From Siphonodentalium dalli (lineage: Eukaryota > Mollusca > Scaphopoda > Gadilida > Siphonodentaliidae), in NCBI GenBank assembly GCA_032622095.1, contig CP136068.1, positions 155,457,151 through 155,521,150 on the forward strand: a stretch of 64,000 nt of DNA, given 5' to 3'. The number at the start of each line of letters is the position of its first letter. Position 1 is the first letter of the stretch. The translations under genes were made by a program, and so were the position numbers. The notes under the pieces are model-generated. The model saw only the letters and a program-made list of their open reading frames with translations. It was not told the DNA's origin and ran no database searches. Shown in pieces: positions 34,402-46,577 of the stretch.

Positions 34402-37400
34402 TGTACGATTCTGTTAGCCAACCGCGATAGTAAATCGCGATCAGATCGTATATAGTATATACCCACCGACATCATAAATATGTCATTGTGGTCAGCGCAC
34501 CAGTGGTAATTAAAATAACACCCCACAGAGCCCAGACTTTTCAGAACGAGGTCAGCACTAGTCCCGACATTAGCCTTGACCTTGACCTCGCTCATATATG
34601 CTCATATAGGCATGTTTCTGGACCTCTATGACTAGGCATGTTTCTGGACCGATCCGACTAAAATTTAATATGTAGGCATACTTTGATCCCGGGAACAATA
34701 CGGGTGGGTCAAATTTCACGTGCGATCGCGTCCTTGACCTTGACCTCTCTCATATATGCTCATGTAGGCATGTTTCTGGACCTTGACCGATCCCACTCAA
34801 ATTTGGTATATATGCCTACTTTGATCCCGGGAACAATTTGGGCTGGTCCAATTGCACCTGGGAACGTGTCATTGACCTTGAGCTCGCTCATATTCGCTCA
34901 TATAGGCATGTTTCTGAACCTCGATCGATCGGACTCAAATTTGGTATGTAGGCCTACTTTGATCCCGGGAACAATATGGGCGGTTCCAGTTTCACGTGCG
35001 ATTGCGTCCTTGACATTGGCCGTGACATCGGTCATACAGACATGTTTCTTGATATTTACCGATCCGGCTCAAATTTGGTATGTAGGACTACTTTAATCCC
35101 GGGGACAATATGGACGGGTCCAATTTCACGCGCGGCCGTGTCCCTGAACGTTACCTCGCTCATATACGCTCATATAGGCATGTTTCTGGACCTCGACCTT
35201 CCGACTAAAATTTGATATGTAGATCTAATTTGATCCCGGGAACAATATGGGCAAGTTCAATTTAACGTACGACAATGACCTTGACCATGTACGATCATAT
35301 CGGCATGTTTCTGAACCTCGACCGTTCGACTCAAATTTGATATGTAGGTCTACTTTGCTACCGATCGAACAATAGTTAGTCCAGACGGAGGCGATCACTA
35401 AGAAATCACTAAATAGCCCGGACGAAGTCGGGCACATCAGCTAGTTTCATATAAATTGTTATTTTACTTACCTACTTTTCGAGGTGCCAGGACACTCTAC
35501 AGAGATATCATTCCACATTAGTTGATGCATATGTGTAGACAGTGTGACCGCTGGTAGTGGAAAACCACCCCACGCAGTTGAAATTTGGGAAAAGTAGGTC
35601 ATCACGGACTTCAATACTTCTATGTACAAACCGAACATTATCGCTATTATGGCCCGTTTTTAGGGCTCCATGACACCCCACACGCATAACCCACGAACAT
35701 AACAGGTATGTCATTGTGGTCAACACATCAGCCCTAATTACAATTTAACCCCACGCAGCTGGATTTCTAGAGCACGAGATCAGCACGGGTCCCGACATAT
35801 TCGTCGTGATTTCATATAAATTGGCATTTCTACCTAATTTCGAGGTACCAGGACACTCTACAGAGATATCCCTCCACATTAGTTGATGCATATGTGTAGA
35901 CAGTGTGACCGCTGGTAGTGGAAACCAACCCATGCAGTTGAAATTTGGTAAAAAAAAGGTCATCACGGACTTCAATACGTCTATGTACAAACCGAACATT
36001 ATCGCTATTATGGCCCGTTTTTAGGGCTCCAGGACACTCCACATGCACGCATAACCCACGAACATAACAGGTACGTCATTGTGGTCAACACATCAGCCCT
36101 AATTACAATTTAACCCTACGCAGCTGGATTTCTAGAGCACGGGGTCAGAACGGGTCCCGACATATTCGTCGTGATTTCATATAAATTGGCATTTCTACCT
36201 AATTTCGAGGTACCAGGACACTCTACAGAGATATCCCTCCACATTAGTTGATGCATATTTGTTGAGAGTGTGACCGCTGGTAGTGGAAAACTACCCCACG
36301 CAGTTGAAATTTATGAAAAGTAGGTCATCACGGACTTCAATACTTCTATGTACAAACCGAACATTATCGCTATTATGGCCCGTTTTCAGGGCTCCGGGAC
36401 ATTCCACACGTATAACCCACGAACATAATAGCGATAATGTTCGGTTTGTACATAGACGTATTGAAGTCCGTGATGACCTGCTTTTACCAAATTTCAACTG
36501 CGTGGGGTGGTTTTCCACTACCAGCGGTCACACTATCTACACATATGCATCACGACGAATATGTCGGGACCCGTGCTGACCGCGTGCTCTAGAAATCCAG
36601 CTGCGTGGGGTTAAATTGTAATTAGGGCTGATGTGTTGACCACAATGACATACCTGTTATGTTCGTGGGTTATGCGTGTGGAGTGTCCTGGAGCCCTAAA
36701 AACGGGCCATAATAGCGATAATGTTCGGTTTGTACATAGACGTATTGAAGTCCGTGATGACCTGTTTTTACCAAATTTCAACTGCGTGGGGTGGTTTTCC
36801 ACTACCAGCGGTCACACTGTCTACACATATGCATCAACTAATGTGGAGGGATATCTCTGTAGGGTGTCCTGGTACCTCGAAATTAGGTAGAAATGCCAAT
36901 TTATATGAAATCACTACGAATATGTCGGGACCCGTGCTGACCTCGTGCTCTAGAAATCCGGCTGCGTGGGGTTAAATTGTAATTAGGGCTGATGTGTTGA
37001 CCACAATGACATACCTGTTATGTTCGTGGGTTATGCGTGTGGGGTGGCCTGGAGCTCTAAAAACGGGCCATAATAGCGATAATGTTCGGTTTGTACATAG
37101 ACGTATTGAAGTCCGTGATGATCTGTTTTTACCAAATTTCAACTGCGTGGGGTGGTTTTACACTACCAGAGGTCACACTCTCTACACATATGCATCAACT
37201 AATGTGGAGGGATATCTCTGTAGAGTGTCCTGGTACCTCGAAATTAGGTAGAAATGCCAATTTATATGAAATCACGACGAATATGTCGGGACCCGTGCTG
37301 ACCCCGTGCTCTAGAAATCCAGCTGCGTGGGGTTAAATTGTAATTAGGGCTGATGTGTTGACCACAATGACATACCTGTTATGTTCGTGGGTTATGCGTG

Positions 37401-39026
37401 TGTAGTGTCCTGGAGCCCTAAAAACGGGCCATAATAGCGGTAATGTTCGGTTTGTACATAGACGTATTGAAGTCCGTGATGACCTGTTTTTACCAAATTT
37501 CAACTGCGTGGGGTGGTTTTCCACTACCAGCGGTCACACTGTCTACACATATGTATCAACTAATATGGAGGAATATCTCTGTAGAGTGTCCTGGTACCTC
37601 GAAATTAGGTAGAAATGCCAATTTATATGAAATCACGACGAATATGTCGGGACCCGTGCTCTAGAAATCCAGCTGCGTGGGGTTAAATTGTAATTAGGGC
37701 TGATGTGTTGACCACAATGACATAACTGTTATGTTCGTGGGTTATGCGTGTGGAGTGTCCTGGAGCCCTAAAAACGGGCCATAATAGCGATAATGTTCGG
37801 TTTGTACATAGAAGTATTGAAGTCCGTGATGACCTACTTTTCCCAAGTTTCAACTGCGTGGGGTGGTTTTCCACTACCAGCGGTCACACTGTCTACACAT
37901 ATGCATCAACTAATGTGGAATGATATCTCTGTAGAGTGTCCTGGCACCTCGAAAAGTAGGTAAGTAAAATAACAATTTATATGAAACTAGCTGATGTGCC
38001 CGACTTCGTCCGGGCTATTTAGTGATTTCTTAGTGATCGCCTCCGTCTGGACTAACTATTGTTCGATCGGTAGCAAAGTAGACCTACATATCAAATTTGA
38101 GTCGAATCGGTCGAGGTTCAGAAACATGCCTATATGAGCGTACATGGTCAAGGTCAAGGACGTTGTCGTACGTTAAATTGGACTTGCCCATATTGTTCCC
38201 GGGATCAAATTAGATCTACATATCAAATTTTAGTCGGAAGGTCGAGGTCCAGAAACATGCCTATATGAGCGTATATGAGCGAGGTAACGTTCAAGGACAC
38301 GGCCGCGCGTGAAATTGGACCCGTCCATATTGTCCCCGGGATTAAAGTAGTCCTACATACCAAATTTGAGCCGGATCGGTAAATATCAAGAAACATGTCT
38401 GTATGACCGATGTCACGGTCAATGTCAAGGACGCAATCGCACGTGAAATTGGAACCACCCATATTGTTCCCGGGATCAAAGTAGGCCTACATACCAAATT
38501 TGAGTCGGATCGATCGAGGTTCAGAAACATGCCTATATGAGCGAATATGAGCGAGCTCAAGGTCAAGGTCAATGACACGTTCCCAGGTGCAATTGGACCA
38601 GCCCAAATTGTTCCCGGGATCAAAGTAGGCATATATACCAAATTTGAGTGGGATCGGTCAAGGTCCAGAAACATGCCTACATGAGCATATATGAGAGAGG
38701 TCAAGGTCAAGGACGCGATCCGCACGTGAAATTTGACCCACCCGTATTGTTCCCGGGATCAAAGTATGCCTACATATTACATTTTAGTCGGATCGGTCGA
38801 GGTCCAGAAACATGCCTATATGAGCATATATGAGCGAGGTCAAGGTCAAGGCTAATGTCGGGACTAGTGCTGACCTCGTTCTGAAAAGTCTGGGCTCTGT
38901 GGGGTGTTATTTTAATTACCACTGGTGCGCTGACCACAATTACATATTTATGATGTAGGTGGGTAGATACGATCTGATCGCGATTTACGATCGCGATCGC
39001 GGTTGGCTAACAGAATCGTACATCTC
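34397..39026. repeat. 4.6-kb inverted repeat (palindrome) with ~361-bp tandem units
   Basis: The left arm 34397-36378 and right arm 36425-39026 are near-identical inverted copies. Outer ends GAGATGTACGATTCTGTTAG and its complement at 39006-39025 match, and the ~46-bp loop is at 36379-36424. Outer parts carry TGACC/GGTCA-rich blocks with CCCGGGAACAAT; inner parts carry about 361-bp units. Anchor AATGTTCGGTTTGTACATAG appears at about 36437, 36719, 37080, 37441 and 37793; its complement appears three times on the left. TA runs lie at both outer edges. The many mirrored open frames on both strands arise from this symmetry and are not genes. Confidence 0.92.
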
Positions 39027-39765
39027 TATATATATATATATACTAGAAGGTGACCAGACTTCGTCCGGGCTATTCAAAAACCAAATTTCAAGTCGATAGC
39101 TCCACCCGTTTCCGAGATCTGGTCTGCGCATGCGCGAAGCTGGCGTCGCACGGGCTCGGCGACCCGATAAAATTCGTATCCGGGGCAAGATACATTCACA
39201 TACCAAATTTCAAGTCACATACCCGTTTCCGAGATATATATATTGCCCAATGTCATTTGCGGATACCTCGACGGTGATGAGTTAACGCGACATCGGCCGG
39301 CTAAGAGTTAAACGCGATCACGTCACGATCTGTTGACGGCGTAATATATTTACGGAATGTTTTTCGATGAGCGAAGCATGGTCCTGCGTTCTTCCCGATA
39401 ATTAAGGTAGAAACTTTAAACGTACACATGCGTGTGATACATCATTGGAAAGATGAAGCGCCACAGATTCTAACCGTGCAAATTATATGACTGGCAATTT
39501 ATTATTCGCGCTATATGGAATCTATTTGTGAGCACCGAACTGAAATATATTAGCGCAAAACGGCGTAAAAACAGATTTGACCTCGGCACGTGAAAAGTTG
39601 ACCTCGGATCTGAAAATTAATATGCCTATGCCACTTCCCGACCGATAGTACCCTCACATACGAAGTTTCATCGAAATCGGGTCGGCCGTTTTCGAGTTCA
39701 TCGCGAACACACACACATACCACATATACACAGATACACAGACAGATCTTCCAAAATATATAATA

Positions 39766-39766
<1 letters not shown>
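39027..39766. other. Repeat fragments without a gene
   Basis: 39046-39240 is a repeat beginning CCAGACTTCGTCCGGGCT followed by one and a half units of the 121-bp repeat expanded at 49420-49830. 39590-39765 is the 3' end of the CAGACAGATCTTCC-tail family. Nothing coding between. Confidence 0.65.
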
Positions 39767-39995
<229 letters not shown>

Positions 39996-40009
39996 CCCGT
40001 CCCGAGCAT

Positions 40010-40330
40010 CTGACTCGCTGCCCTATGATAATATTACCCGTTCCAAGATATATTCCTCGTCCCAAGCACAGGATCCTAGGGGAAGCATATGTGCTAAATT
40101 GAGACGTTTGCAAAGAAATCCGGCGAGTATTTATACAAAGTGAAGGTCACCCGATTCAATACGCAATGAAATATAAACAAATTTGAGCCTTATCGGATAA
40201 TTTATTACGGAGATATGAGGGCAGTATTGCCGCCCCCTCCTCCACACCCCTGACTATTTAACTCATAGCGAGACTGTATTTGTATGCAACATCACGAATG
40301 ACGATGTATCTATTTTTACTATAGATTAAA
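40010..40330 (-). repeat. Inverted copy of the Gypsy target repeat, without the insertion
   Basis: Read on the minus strand, it runs continuously from the sequence left of the Gypsy element (TCGTGATGTTGCATAC.., ..CCGATAAGGCTCAAATT) into the sequence right of it (TTGAATCGGGTGACCTTCAC, CCTAGGATCCTGTGCTTGGG). It is thus a natural empty site for that insertion. Confidence 0.8.
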
Positions 40331-41331
40331 GGGGTACTGTACCCCAATTTCAATAAATTCCCGGTGACAATAGCGATCTAATATGAATATTATATTATAA
40401 AATAACTAATTCGAGTCGACGATGTCTACTGAAAAAGTTCCGGTTAACAGGCTATCGTAAAAGTAACATTGAATTATTTAATATAAAATCATTTATGGCT
40501 GGAGTCATAAAATGGAGAATTATGCCATTACGAGTTACCGTTCTTGAAATCGCATCTGTTGTGTGTCTTTTATCGACGGCCGTTCGCGGACATTATTGAG
40601 TGCAAATAAAACATGTTACCTGCAAAAGGAAGGCCCGTTATAACCGATTCGGAAAAGGAGAAAGAAACAAGAGTCATAAAGCGTCAAGTATTTTTATAGG
40701 GAGTGAGATTGTACCCATTTTACTACTGGTCCTGTAAAATTCGATCTCCATGGAGCTGTTTTTTATGCACCGACGCGAAAATCGAAGTTTCATTTGCATG
40801 TAAATAGCGCCTAAGAAGGTATATGTATTAATTTCTCGGCTAATAACAAATCGATCGATGTGAAATTTATAGAACATCCGCTGGGCCGAGTCGAAGACGC
40901 GTGCCAAATTTCAACTGAATCCGTCGGGCCGTTATAGAGTTCATTGTTTTGGAACAGACTTTTTTCCTCAAATATATATTAGCTATACATGTATATCTGA
41001 TGTTTACATACGTTTATGGACTTTTAAAATAGAGATGTTTTGAAAATTGTTATATATATGACACATTAAACGTCGTCGCTATGGGCAGATACTCCAAATG
41101 TGCAGGTGTTTAATAACATTAAGTGAGAAATATGTTATTGGTCTATTTTGAGTTCAATAACAGATTCTCAATATTGTTATTAAACACCTGGAGTATCTGT
41201 GCATATATTGAGGGTGTTTAATAGCAGGGAATATTAAGCGATCACGTGTTGCGATTTACTAGCTGTGATTGGATGAGAAAATATGACAATGGTACATTTA
41301 CTGCCTGCATGAATTAAAGGTCTTCTAACAG
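40331..41331. other. Noncoding; an inverted repeat at 41085-41203
   Basis: CAGATACTCCAAATGTGCAG at about 41085 is mirrored by GGAGTATCTG near 41192, with GTGTTTAATAACA and TGTTATTAAACAC between. 40880-40985 is another repeat 3' end with CGTTATAGAGTTCATT. No gene. Confidence 0.6.
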
Positions 41332-41677
41332 GGACCGCACACGTACGTTCGGTTTGACCTCGGTCGAACTATATAACGGCAATGCGAATGATGCGCAACT
41401 GAATTTAGACACGCCCTGCAGTTTCGGTCTGTGCTGGACCACGGACCACTGGACGATCTGTATAGGTGTGAAAGTAGTCAGGTGACCACCCACGCAGCAA
41501 AACAATATAAAACAGACACTGTTTGATACGCCCGGTCGGGCTCAGCACAGACCGAAACCACAGACTATATAAGACGTGTCGAAACTCAGTGCGGATAATC
41601 CGCATTGCCGTTATATACATGTAGTTCGGGTACGGGGAGGGTCGAACAAGGACGAACCGAACATACGTGTGCGGTCC
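41332..41677. mobile_element. Foldback MITE, 346 bp
   Basis: Ends GGACCGCACACGTACGTTCG and CGAACATACGTGTGCGGTCC are inverted. Further inward GTATATAACGGCAATGCG-like and GTTTCGGTCTGTGCTG blocks also pair. No clear target duplication. Lies just downstream of the transposase gene. Confidence 0.75.
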
Positions 41678-41850
41678 ATGTAAAGGTAGTAGGATTAATG
41701 ACCTAACTTAATGCATATAGCATAGATATTCCTCTCCACTTATGCCACGGTATGGCCATAATTTGGTTGTGAATGACATTAAACCCTGATTAACCAACCA
41801 GTGGAATTTACTATATATACGCCAGAAGGCTATGAGGTATGATTATTGGA

Positions 41851-41856
41851 TTTATT
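41851..41856 (-). terminator. Polyadenylation signal for transposase gene
   Basis: AATAAA on the minus strand, 92 bp beyond the transposase stop codon. It is the nearest such hexamer, at a normal distance. Confidence 0.5.
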
Positions 41857-41948
41857 TAACACATCACTCCAGAAAATCAGCTATAGTCACAATTGAATCA
41901 GTTATGTACACGAACAGTCTCGGGGAAGAGTCGCCTGAAACCACACTC

Positions 41949-42272
41949 CTATATGCTTTCTAAAACCAAGTGTCGCAATTCGTAGTACAGGTCAGCAGCA
42001 CTGAATGCATCAGTCGGGGATTCCAGCGTATTTTCTGTCATCAAAATACGACAAATTTCGTAGACTGTTTCGTCGCATGGTAGCTGTTTAGGGGTCGTCT
42101 CCTCTTGGCAGTCGGTAATATCATCGATATCTGCATTGAAGAGATAGTCATCGGCACCATACACATGTGGCGTAAAATACATCAGAATTGGTCGCCCATT
42201 TGGTGTATTTTGGTTTCTCTGTGGACGTATTTTATGAGTGTTCCACAACAGAACCACGTTATTTAACTCAGC
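41949..42272 (-). CDS. Integrase-like DDE transposase, coding exon 2 (C-terminal 107 aa)
   Basis: On the minus strand, acceptor CAACATTTCAG is followed in phase 0 by AELNNVVLLWNTHKIRPQRN and NGRPILMYFTP, then a Cys- and acid-containing tail (PCDETVYEICRIL) to TAG at 41949-41951. The WNTHKIR..N..P.GRP..MY segment is the one I recognise from the C-terminus of the integrase-core transposase family common in fish, corals and molluscs. It follows directly on the last helix encoded by exon 1 (..FCFMDIIQ). This exon therefore completes the transposase whose catalytic core is at 46578-47411; the total is 385 aa. The frame has no stops, and an AATAAA follows 92 bp later. Confidence 0.85.
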   Translation of the reverse strand, partial: AELNNVVLLWNTHKIRPQRNQNTPNGRPILMYFTPHVYGADDYLFNADIDDITDCQEETTPKQLPCDETVYEICRILMTENTLESPTDAFSAADLYYELRHLVLESI

Positions 42273-42678
42273 CTGAAATGTTGAAGGGGAGAAACATCTA
42301 AATTAGACAGTGAGTAATAACCGGCGACGCATTTGATACCAGTGCACTTGCCATTTGTGTCTTGTGCAATTACCATTCAAAACAACGATGTAAATTCCCC
42401 CGATATTTTGAGTGATTGGCTGATTTTCCAATAATCCCATCTATTGATAATGAAACAAACCTGTATATGGAATTACCTTTGCCGCAGGCTTTTATAATGA
42501 AATTAAAAGATGGTCGTCATCGGTATGACATGAACCGGCATATGAATTGTGATGAACAATATGCAGAATATGCGACAATTAAGTAGGTGGCACCATAGAC
42601 GTGTAGTCGACAGGTGCCGTTTCTGGAGCTGGACCAGGTCAGAAAACTATAACATCAGTGCGATTTTCGTGTTGTTTC

Positions 42679-43070
42679 TAACTGTAGTTGGAATTATATC
42701 GCCAATTACTGTATACAGTTGGACATTTTTAACTAGTATAGCGTGCGCTTTTTAGATTCAGTTGGAATTGTTGCCAACTATGATAACATATTTTGTATTT
42801 CTAACTAGTATAACGTTCAATTTCTAACTGCAGTTGGAATTATCACCAAAAGTTGTATACTGTTGCACTTTTTTAAACTATAGTATAGTGTGTGATTTCT
42901 GCAGTTGGAATTGTCCCCAAGTGTATAAAGCTGGACTATTCTATCTAATGATTTCTAACTGTAGTTGGAATTCGCAACTATTATATAATATTGGATTTCA
43001 GTGCCCGATTTCTAACTGCAGTTGGAATTTTCCAACTGTCGTTATCTGGAAATTTCCATCTAGTTCAGGG
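42679..43070. repeat. Diverged tandem repeat around TTTCTAACTGCAGTTGGAAT
   Basis: The motif recurs at about 42676, 42754, 42820, 42897, 42952 and 43010, spaced 55-78 bp. The overlapping open frames are periodic and not genes. Confidence 0.7.
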
Positions 43071-43129
43071 ATATCAGGTTGGTTAACAATAAATTTGTGG
43101 GTATGCAAGTTTATATATATATATATATC

Positions 43130-43174
43130 TGGAGTTACAATTGAAAGTGTATATATCTTTGGAGTTACAATTGA

Positions 43175-43220
<46 letters not shown>

Positions 43221-44020
43221 CTGAAAAGCATGTTTTTTGCATGGATATTGCAAGTTTTAAGGCCATAAGCCTCAATTTTTTTTCTTCCATCGGATCGAAC
43301 CATGGTGGATGCGGCAGACCCCATAACAAAAGACCTAGATATAGATTATGCATCAAATAAGAATGAGTTATGGCTAATACTGATAATGAATTCAACCCCA
43401 CTGATCGACTGAAGTCCCAAAAATATATATTTAGATATATATTATATACATATAAATATACACACATATATATGCATGCATACATTATATATGGAGGATG
43501 AACAACGAGTTAAGTCGGTATATCGTATTTTAATTTTATGAAACGAGTTTCATAAAATATGATATACCGACATAACGAGTGGAAGATACTGTATATCACA
43601 TGCAAAAACTAGCCTTTTATCGTGTTTTATGTAATTTTAAAAATCCAACCGCTTATATGAAAATGAAAGAAACAGATATACAGTATCTTGTTGCCTGACA
43701 GGCTTTACTGCGTAATTCATCCGCGCCCATAACATAGTTCCCTTAGTGGCGCGACCGCCGCGGAAAATAGACTGATTGACGTTGATTGGGAAAATGTCAT
43801 TGGTCAACGCGCGACATCTTAATTGGTGGCGAGACACATGGTATCTTTTAAGTCTCCGCCACGCCGAGTGCTACTGCAGTGTCTATGTCAATCGCGTAAG
43901 AATACAATAATGTGAACAATCAGCTTATCGCACTTGTATCTTATACCAAACTATATAGTGGTGTATATCAATAAATATAACATGGATTGTTTCGTGATAT
44001 TTCTGGGGTTTCATGTGATT

Positions 44021-44063
<43 letters not shown>

Positions 44064-44080
44064 TTATTATCCATCCCTTA
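43130..44080. repeat. TA runs and a hairpin
   Basis: TA runs at 43176-43214 and 44022-44063. The hairpin 43504-43581 has arms AACGAGTTAAGTCGGTATAT and the near-complement ending CGACATAACGAGT. No gene; the minus-strand frame 43637-43837 is unsupported. Confidence 0.7.
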
Positions 44081-44139
44081 ACTAACACCATTTCCGATTG
44101 GGCAAAAGCCGCCACGTGATAGTCCTGGAAAAAGTCTTA

Positions 44140-44637
44140 TTGGACTCCCGAAAGTCATATTGGACTCCCGACTGTACAATATGACTTTTCATATTGGACT
44201 CCGTGACGTCACGAATTAACTCTATTGCGAAATGAATCGGTGAAATTGTGATGCACGCGCAACATTGATGGATTTTAGCAGACGTTTCAATTCCGCATTG
44301 AGTTTTTTCTCACTTCCGCGTTTACTTTTCCAAATCATGCTTTCTGATGATTAATATACGGTACAGGCTTTTATAGAGAATTAAGTGCCGACAAATACCA
44401 AAATAACCACAAAAGTTTTATTTCCAAAATTTGGATAAACATACAGATGGATAATAAAAATGTCATTATACAATGTTGTGTACAGTATGAGTTTTTATTG
44501 TACTCCTCCAGGTTGTGGTGAAAAGTCATATTGGACTCGACACTGGCGTGTCTCGTCCAATATGACTTTTCACCACAACCTGGACTCGTACAAGAAAAAC
44601 ACATACTGTACACAACATTGTATAATAACTTTATAAT
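44140..44637. mobile_element. Hairpin MITE (44466-44629) and related units
   Basis: The arms (TTATACAATGTTGTGTACAG left, its complement right) meet near 44547 and share AAAAGTCATATTGGACTC. Shorter copies of that motif lie at 44140-44205. Confidence 0.75.
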
Positions 44638-45239
44638 ATAGAAGGTGACCCGACTTCGTCCGGGCTTTGACCTTGAATTGTCCATTTTGAAGGTCAAGGT
44701 CAAGTGGGGTAACGATTTGACCAGTCCAAAACACTGCCCGGACAAAAGTACCCGACAAACGTGCCCGTCGAAATCCATCCGGTTTTACCCGATTTGACCT
44801 TGAATTGATCATTTTGAAGGTCAAGGTCTGGTCGGGGTCACGATTGGACCCGTCCAAAACAATCGGTGAACAAAAGTAACCCAACGTATCAAATTTCGTC
44901 GAAATCCCATCAAAATTGGTGATTTGACCTTGAAGTTACCCGATTTCAAGGTCAAGGTCACGTCGCACGGGCAAATGAATATGCTTATGAGACTCGCCAT
45001 AAGAAAGTACCCCCACACACCAAGTTTCATCGAAATCCCGTGATATTCGGGCGTTTGACCTTGAAATGACCCGATTTCAAGGTCAAGGTGACGTCGCACG
45101 GACAAATTAATATGCCTATGTTCGTCCCCGGCCGAAAATACCCCCACATATCAAGTTTCATCGAAATCGGTTGGGACGTTTTCGAGTTCATCGCGAACAC
45201 ACACACAGACACACAGACAGATCTTCCAAAATATATAAT

Positions 45240-45240
<1 letters not shown>
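44638..45240 (+). repeat. GACTTCGTCCGGGC repeat with ~125-bp units and CACACAGACA tail
   Basis: Starts AGAAGGTGACCCGACTTCGT; four or five units carry TTTGACCTTGAA and TCAAGGTCAAGGTCACGTCG. Ends CGTTTTCGAGTTCATCGCGA, then CACACACAGACACACAGACA and AAAATATATAATAG, followed by a TA run (45241-45300). A longer copy is at 48525-49386. Confidence 0.85.
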
Positions 45241-45301
<61 letters not shown>

Positions 45302-45316
45302 CTATAAATATATATA

Positions 45317-45562
45317 GTCGAAAGAAATGATCCATCGATTTTATAAAATGAAAACAGAAAACAAAATTGATAGATTAGTAAAAGAGGATTATTTTAAAGT
45401 ACGTTTCCGGTCGAAACTAAACGCCAGAAGTGACATCCACAACCCTACAACGGATGTGACGTCACAATGGCTTATTTTCAATGTCTATTGAAAAGTGCAT
45501 GAGCACGAAAGGCCTTTAGACAGATAAAATCATTCCACAGACCATGGATCATTTCTTTCGAC
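45317..45562. mobile_element. TA-flanked MITE, 246 bp (mariner-like)
   Basis: Perfect 19-bp inverted ends GTCGAAAGAAATGATCCAT and ATGGATCATTTCTTTCGAC, each with TA outside, fit a Tc1/mariner-type target duplication. Inserted in TA-rich DNA, so the TA duplication is weak evidence by itself. Confidence 0.8.
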
Positions 45563-45627
45563 TATATATATATCTGTGCATATAGTTCTAAACACATTAT
45601 ACAATATATATATATATATATATATAG

Positions 45628-45667
<40 letters not shown>

Positions 45668-46003
45668 CTATATATATATATATACATATATGATTTTTGT
45701 ATCAACCCATATTTCCTTGATCATTTTTCAAATTTATTGATTATAACAAGAGGTACGCTGTCGCGTGGCATTTTCCCCCGACCGTAGCAATTCGGATTAA
45801 GCATGGACGAAACTGCGGATATCCGAGTATATATATATATATATATATTTATATAGATATATATATATATACATAGTTGGAAATTCTAACATTGTGCACC
45901 ACGACAATAATGACCGCCTCGTCGAGTCCAGGGCTGCAAAGTTGTATACTATAAACGACAAAATGACGAACGCAGAATATTAATTGTGTTCGTGAGTGAG
46001 AGA
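45563..46003. repeat. TA runs and unannotated intron sequence
   Basis: TA runs near 45607-45690 and 45829-45868. 45991-46003 (CGTGAGTGAGAGA) is the duplication of the SINE that follows. Confidence 0.7.
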
Positions 46004-46295
46004 TTTGTTTGTTTGTTTGTTTTGTGCTTAACGTCGCTTTCAACAGCTAAGGTCATATCGCGACGCCGGTTTTATTGGTGGAGGAAATTCCTCGCTTCAC
46101 AGCTTCCACAAGGTTTCGCAGTCGCTGATCCACGGTTGTAAACCACCGACCATCGGCGAGTAACTGGCAACTCCACCAGATAACGAACACAAAGACTCAA
46201 TGCCCAACTGGGAATCGAACCCCGGCCAGACAGCGCTGGATGGCAAGTTGGCATTGGAGTCAGACACCTTACCAACTGAGCCACCGATGCCCCAC
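46004..46295 (-). mobile_element. tRNA-derived SINE with perfect 13-bp target duplication
   Basis: On the minus strand the head starts GGGGCATCGGTGGCTCAGTT with an A box (TGGCTCAGTTGGTAAGG) and a B box (GGTTCGATTCCC). The body contains GGTGGAGGAAATTCC-type sequence and GACCTTAGCTGTTGAAAGCG, then ACGTTAAGCACAAAACAAAC as tail. CGTGAGTGAGAGA flanks it at 45991-46003 and 46296-46308. The body and tail resemble conserved SINE domains known from molluscs and other marine invertebrates (from memory). A perfect duplication indicates a fairly recent insertion. RNA polymerase III promoter boxes look complete. Confidence 0.92.
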
Positions 46296-46380
46296 CGTGA
46301 GTGAGAGACAATCCCATATAGATAAATAAGCATGAACGTGTATATGAACTATTATGAAGCCATTTTATGGGATGGACCGG

Positions 46381-46506
46381 GTCGAGACTCCATTTTGAAT
46401 ATATTATGGAGTTCAAAGTCTATTGGGAGTATCATTCGCTTTACATCGATTGGTCTCCACAGTAATATATTGATCCCCAGTAATATATTAAAAATGTAGT
46501 CTCGAC
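46381..46506. mobile_element. Small inverted-repeat element, 126 bp
   Basis: GTCGAGACT..TTGAATATATTA at the left pairs with TAATATATTAAAAATGTAGT and CTCGAC at the right. Lies about 70 bp inside the transposase intron donor. Confidence 0.6.
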
Positions 46507-46577
46507 TTAATCACTTCACGTATTCTACGGTGTTTCATTAATTTGTATTAGTTCAAGTGGTTGGCATTAAAACTTAC

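Larger units (their letters stand above)
42273..46577 (-). other. 4.3-kb intron of the transposase gene
   Basis: Donor CAA|GTAAGT (minus strand, GT at 46577-46576) and acceptor TTTCAG|GCT (ending 42273), phase 0. Contents: diverged 72-bp tandem repeat, two hairpins, a TGACCTTGAA repeat, TA runs, a TA-flanked MITE, a SINE and a small TIR element. Confidence 0.8.

Noticed and set aside
35508-38725. Many 60-137 codon frames repeated on both strands
   Set aside because: Mirror images produced by the 4.6-kb palindrome and its 361-bp tandem units.
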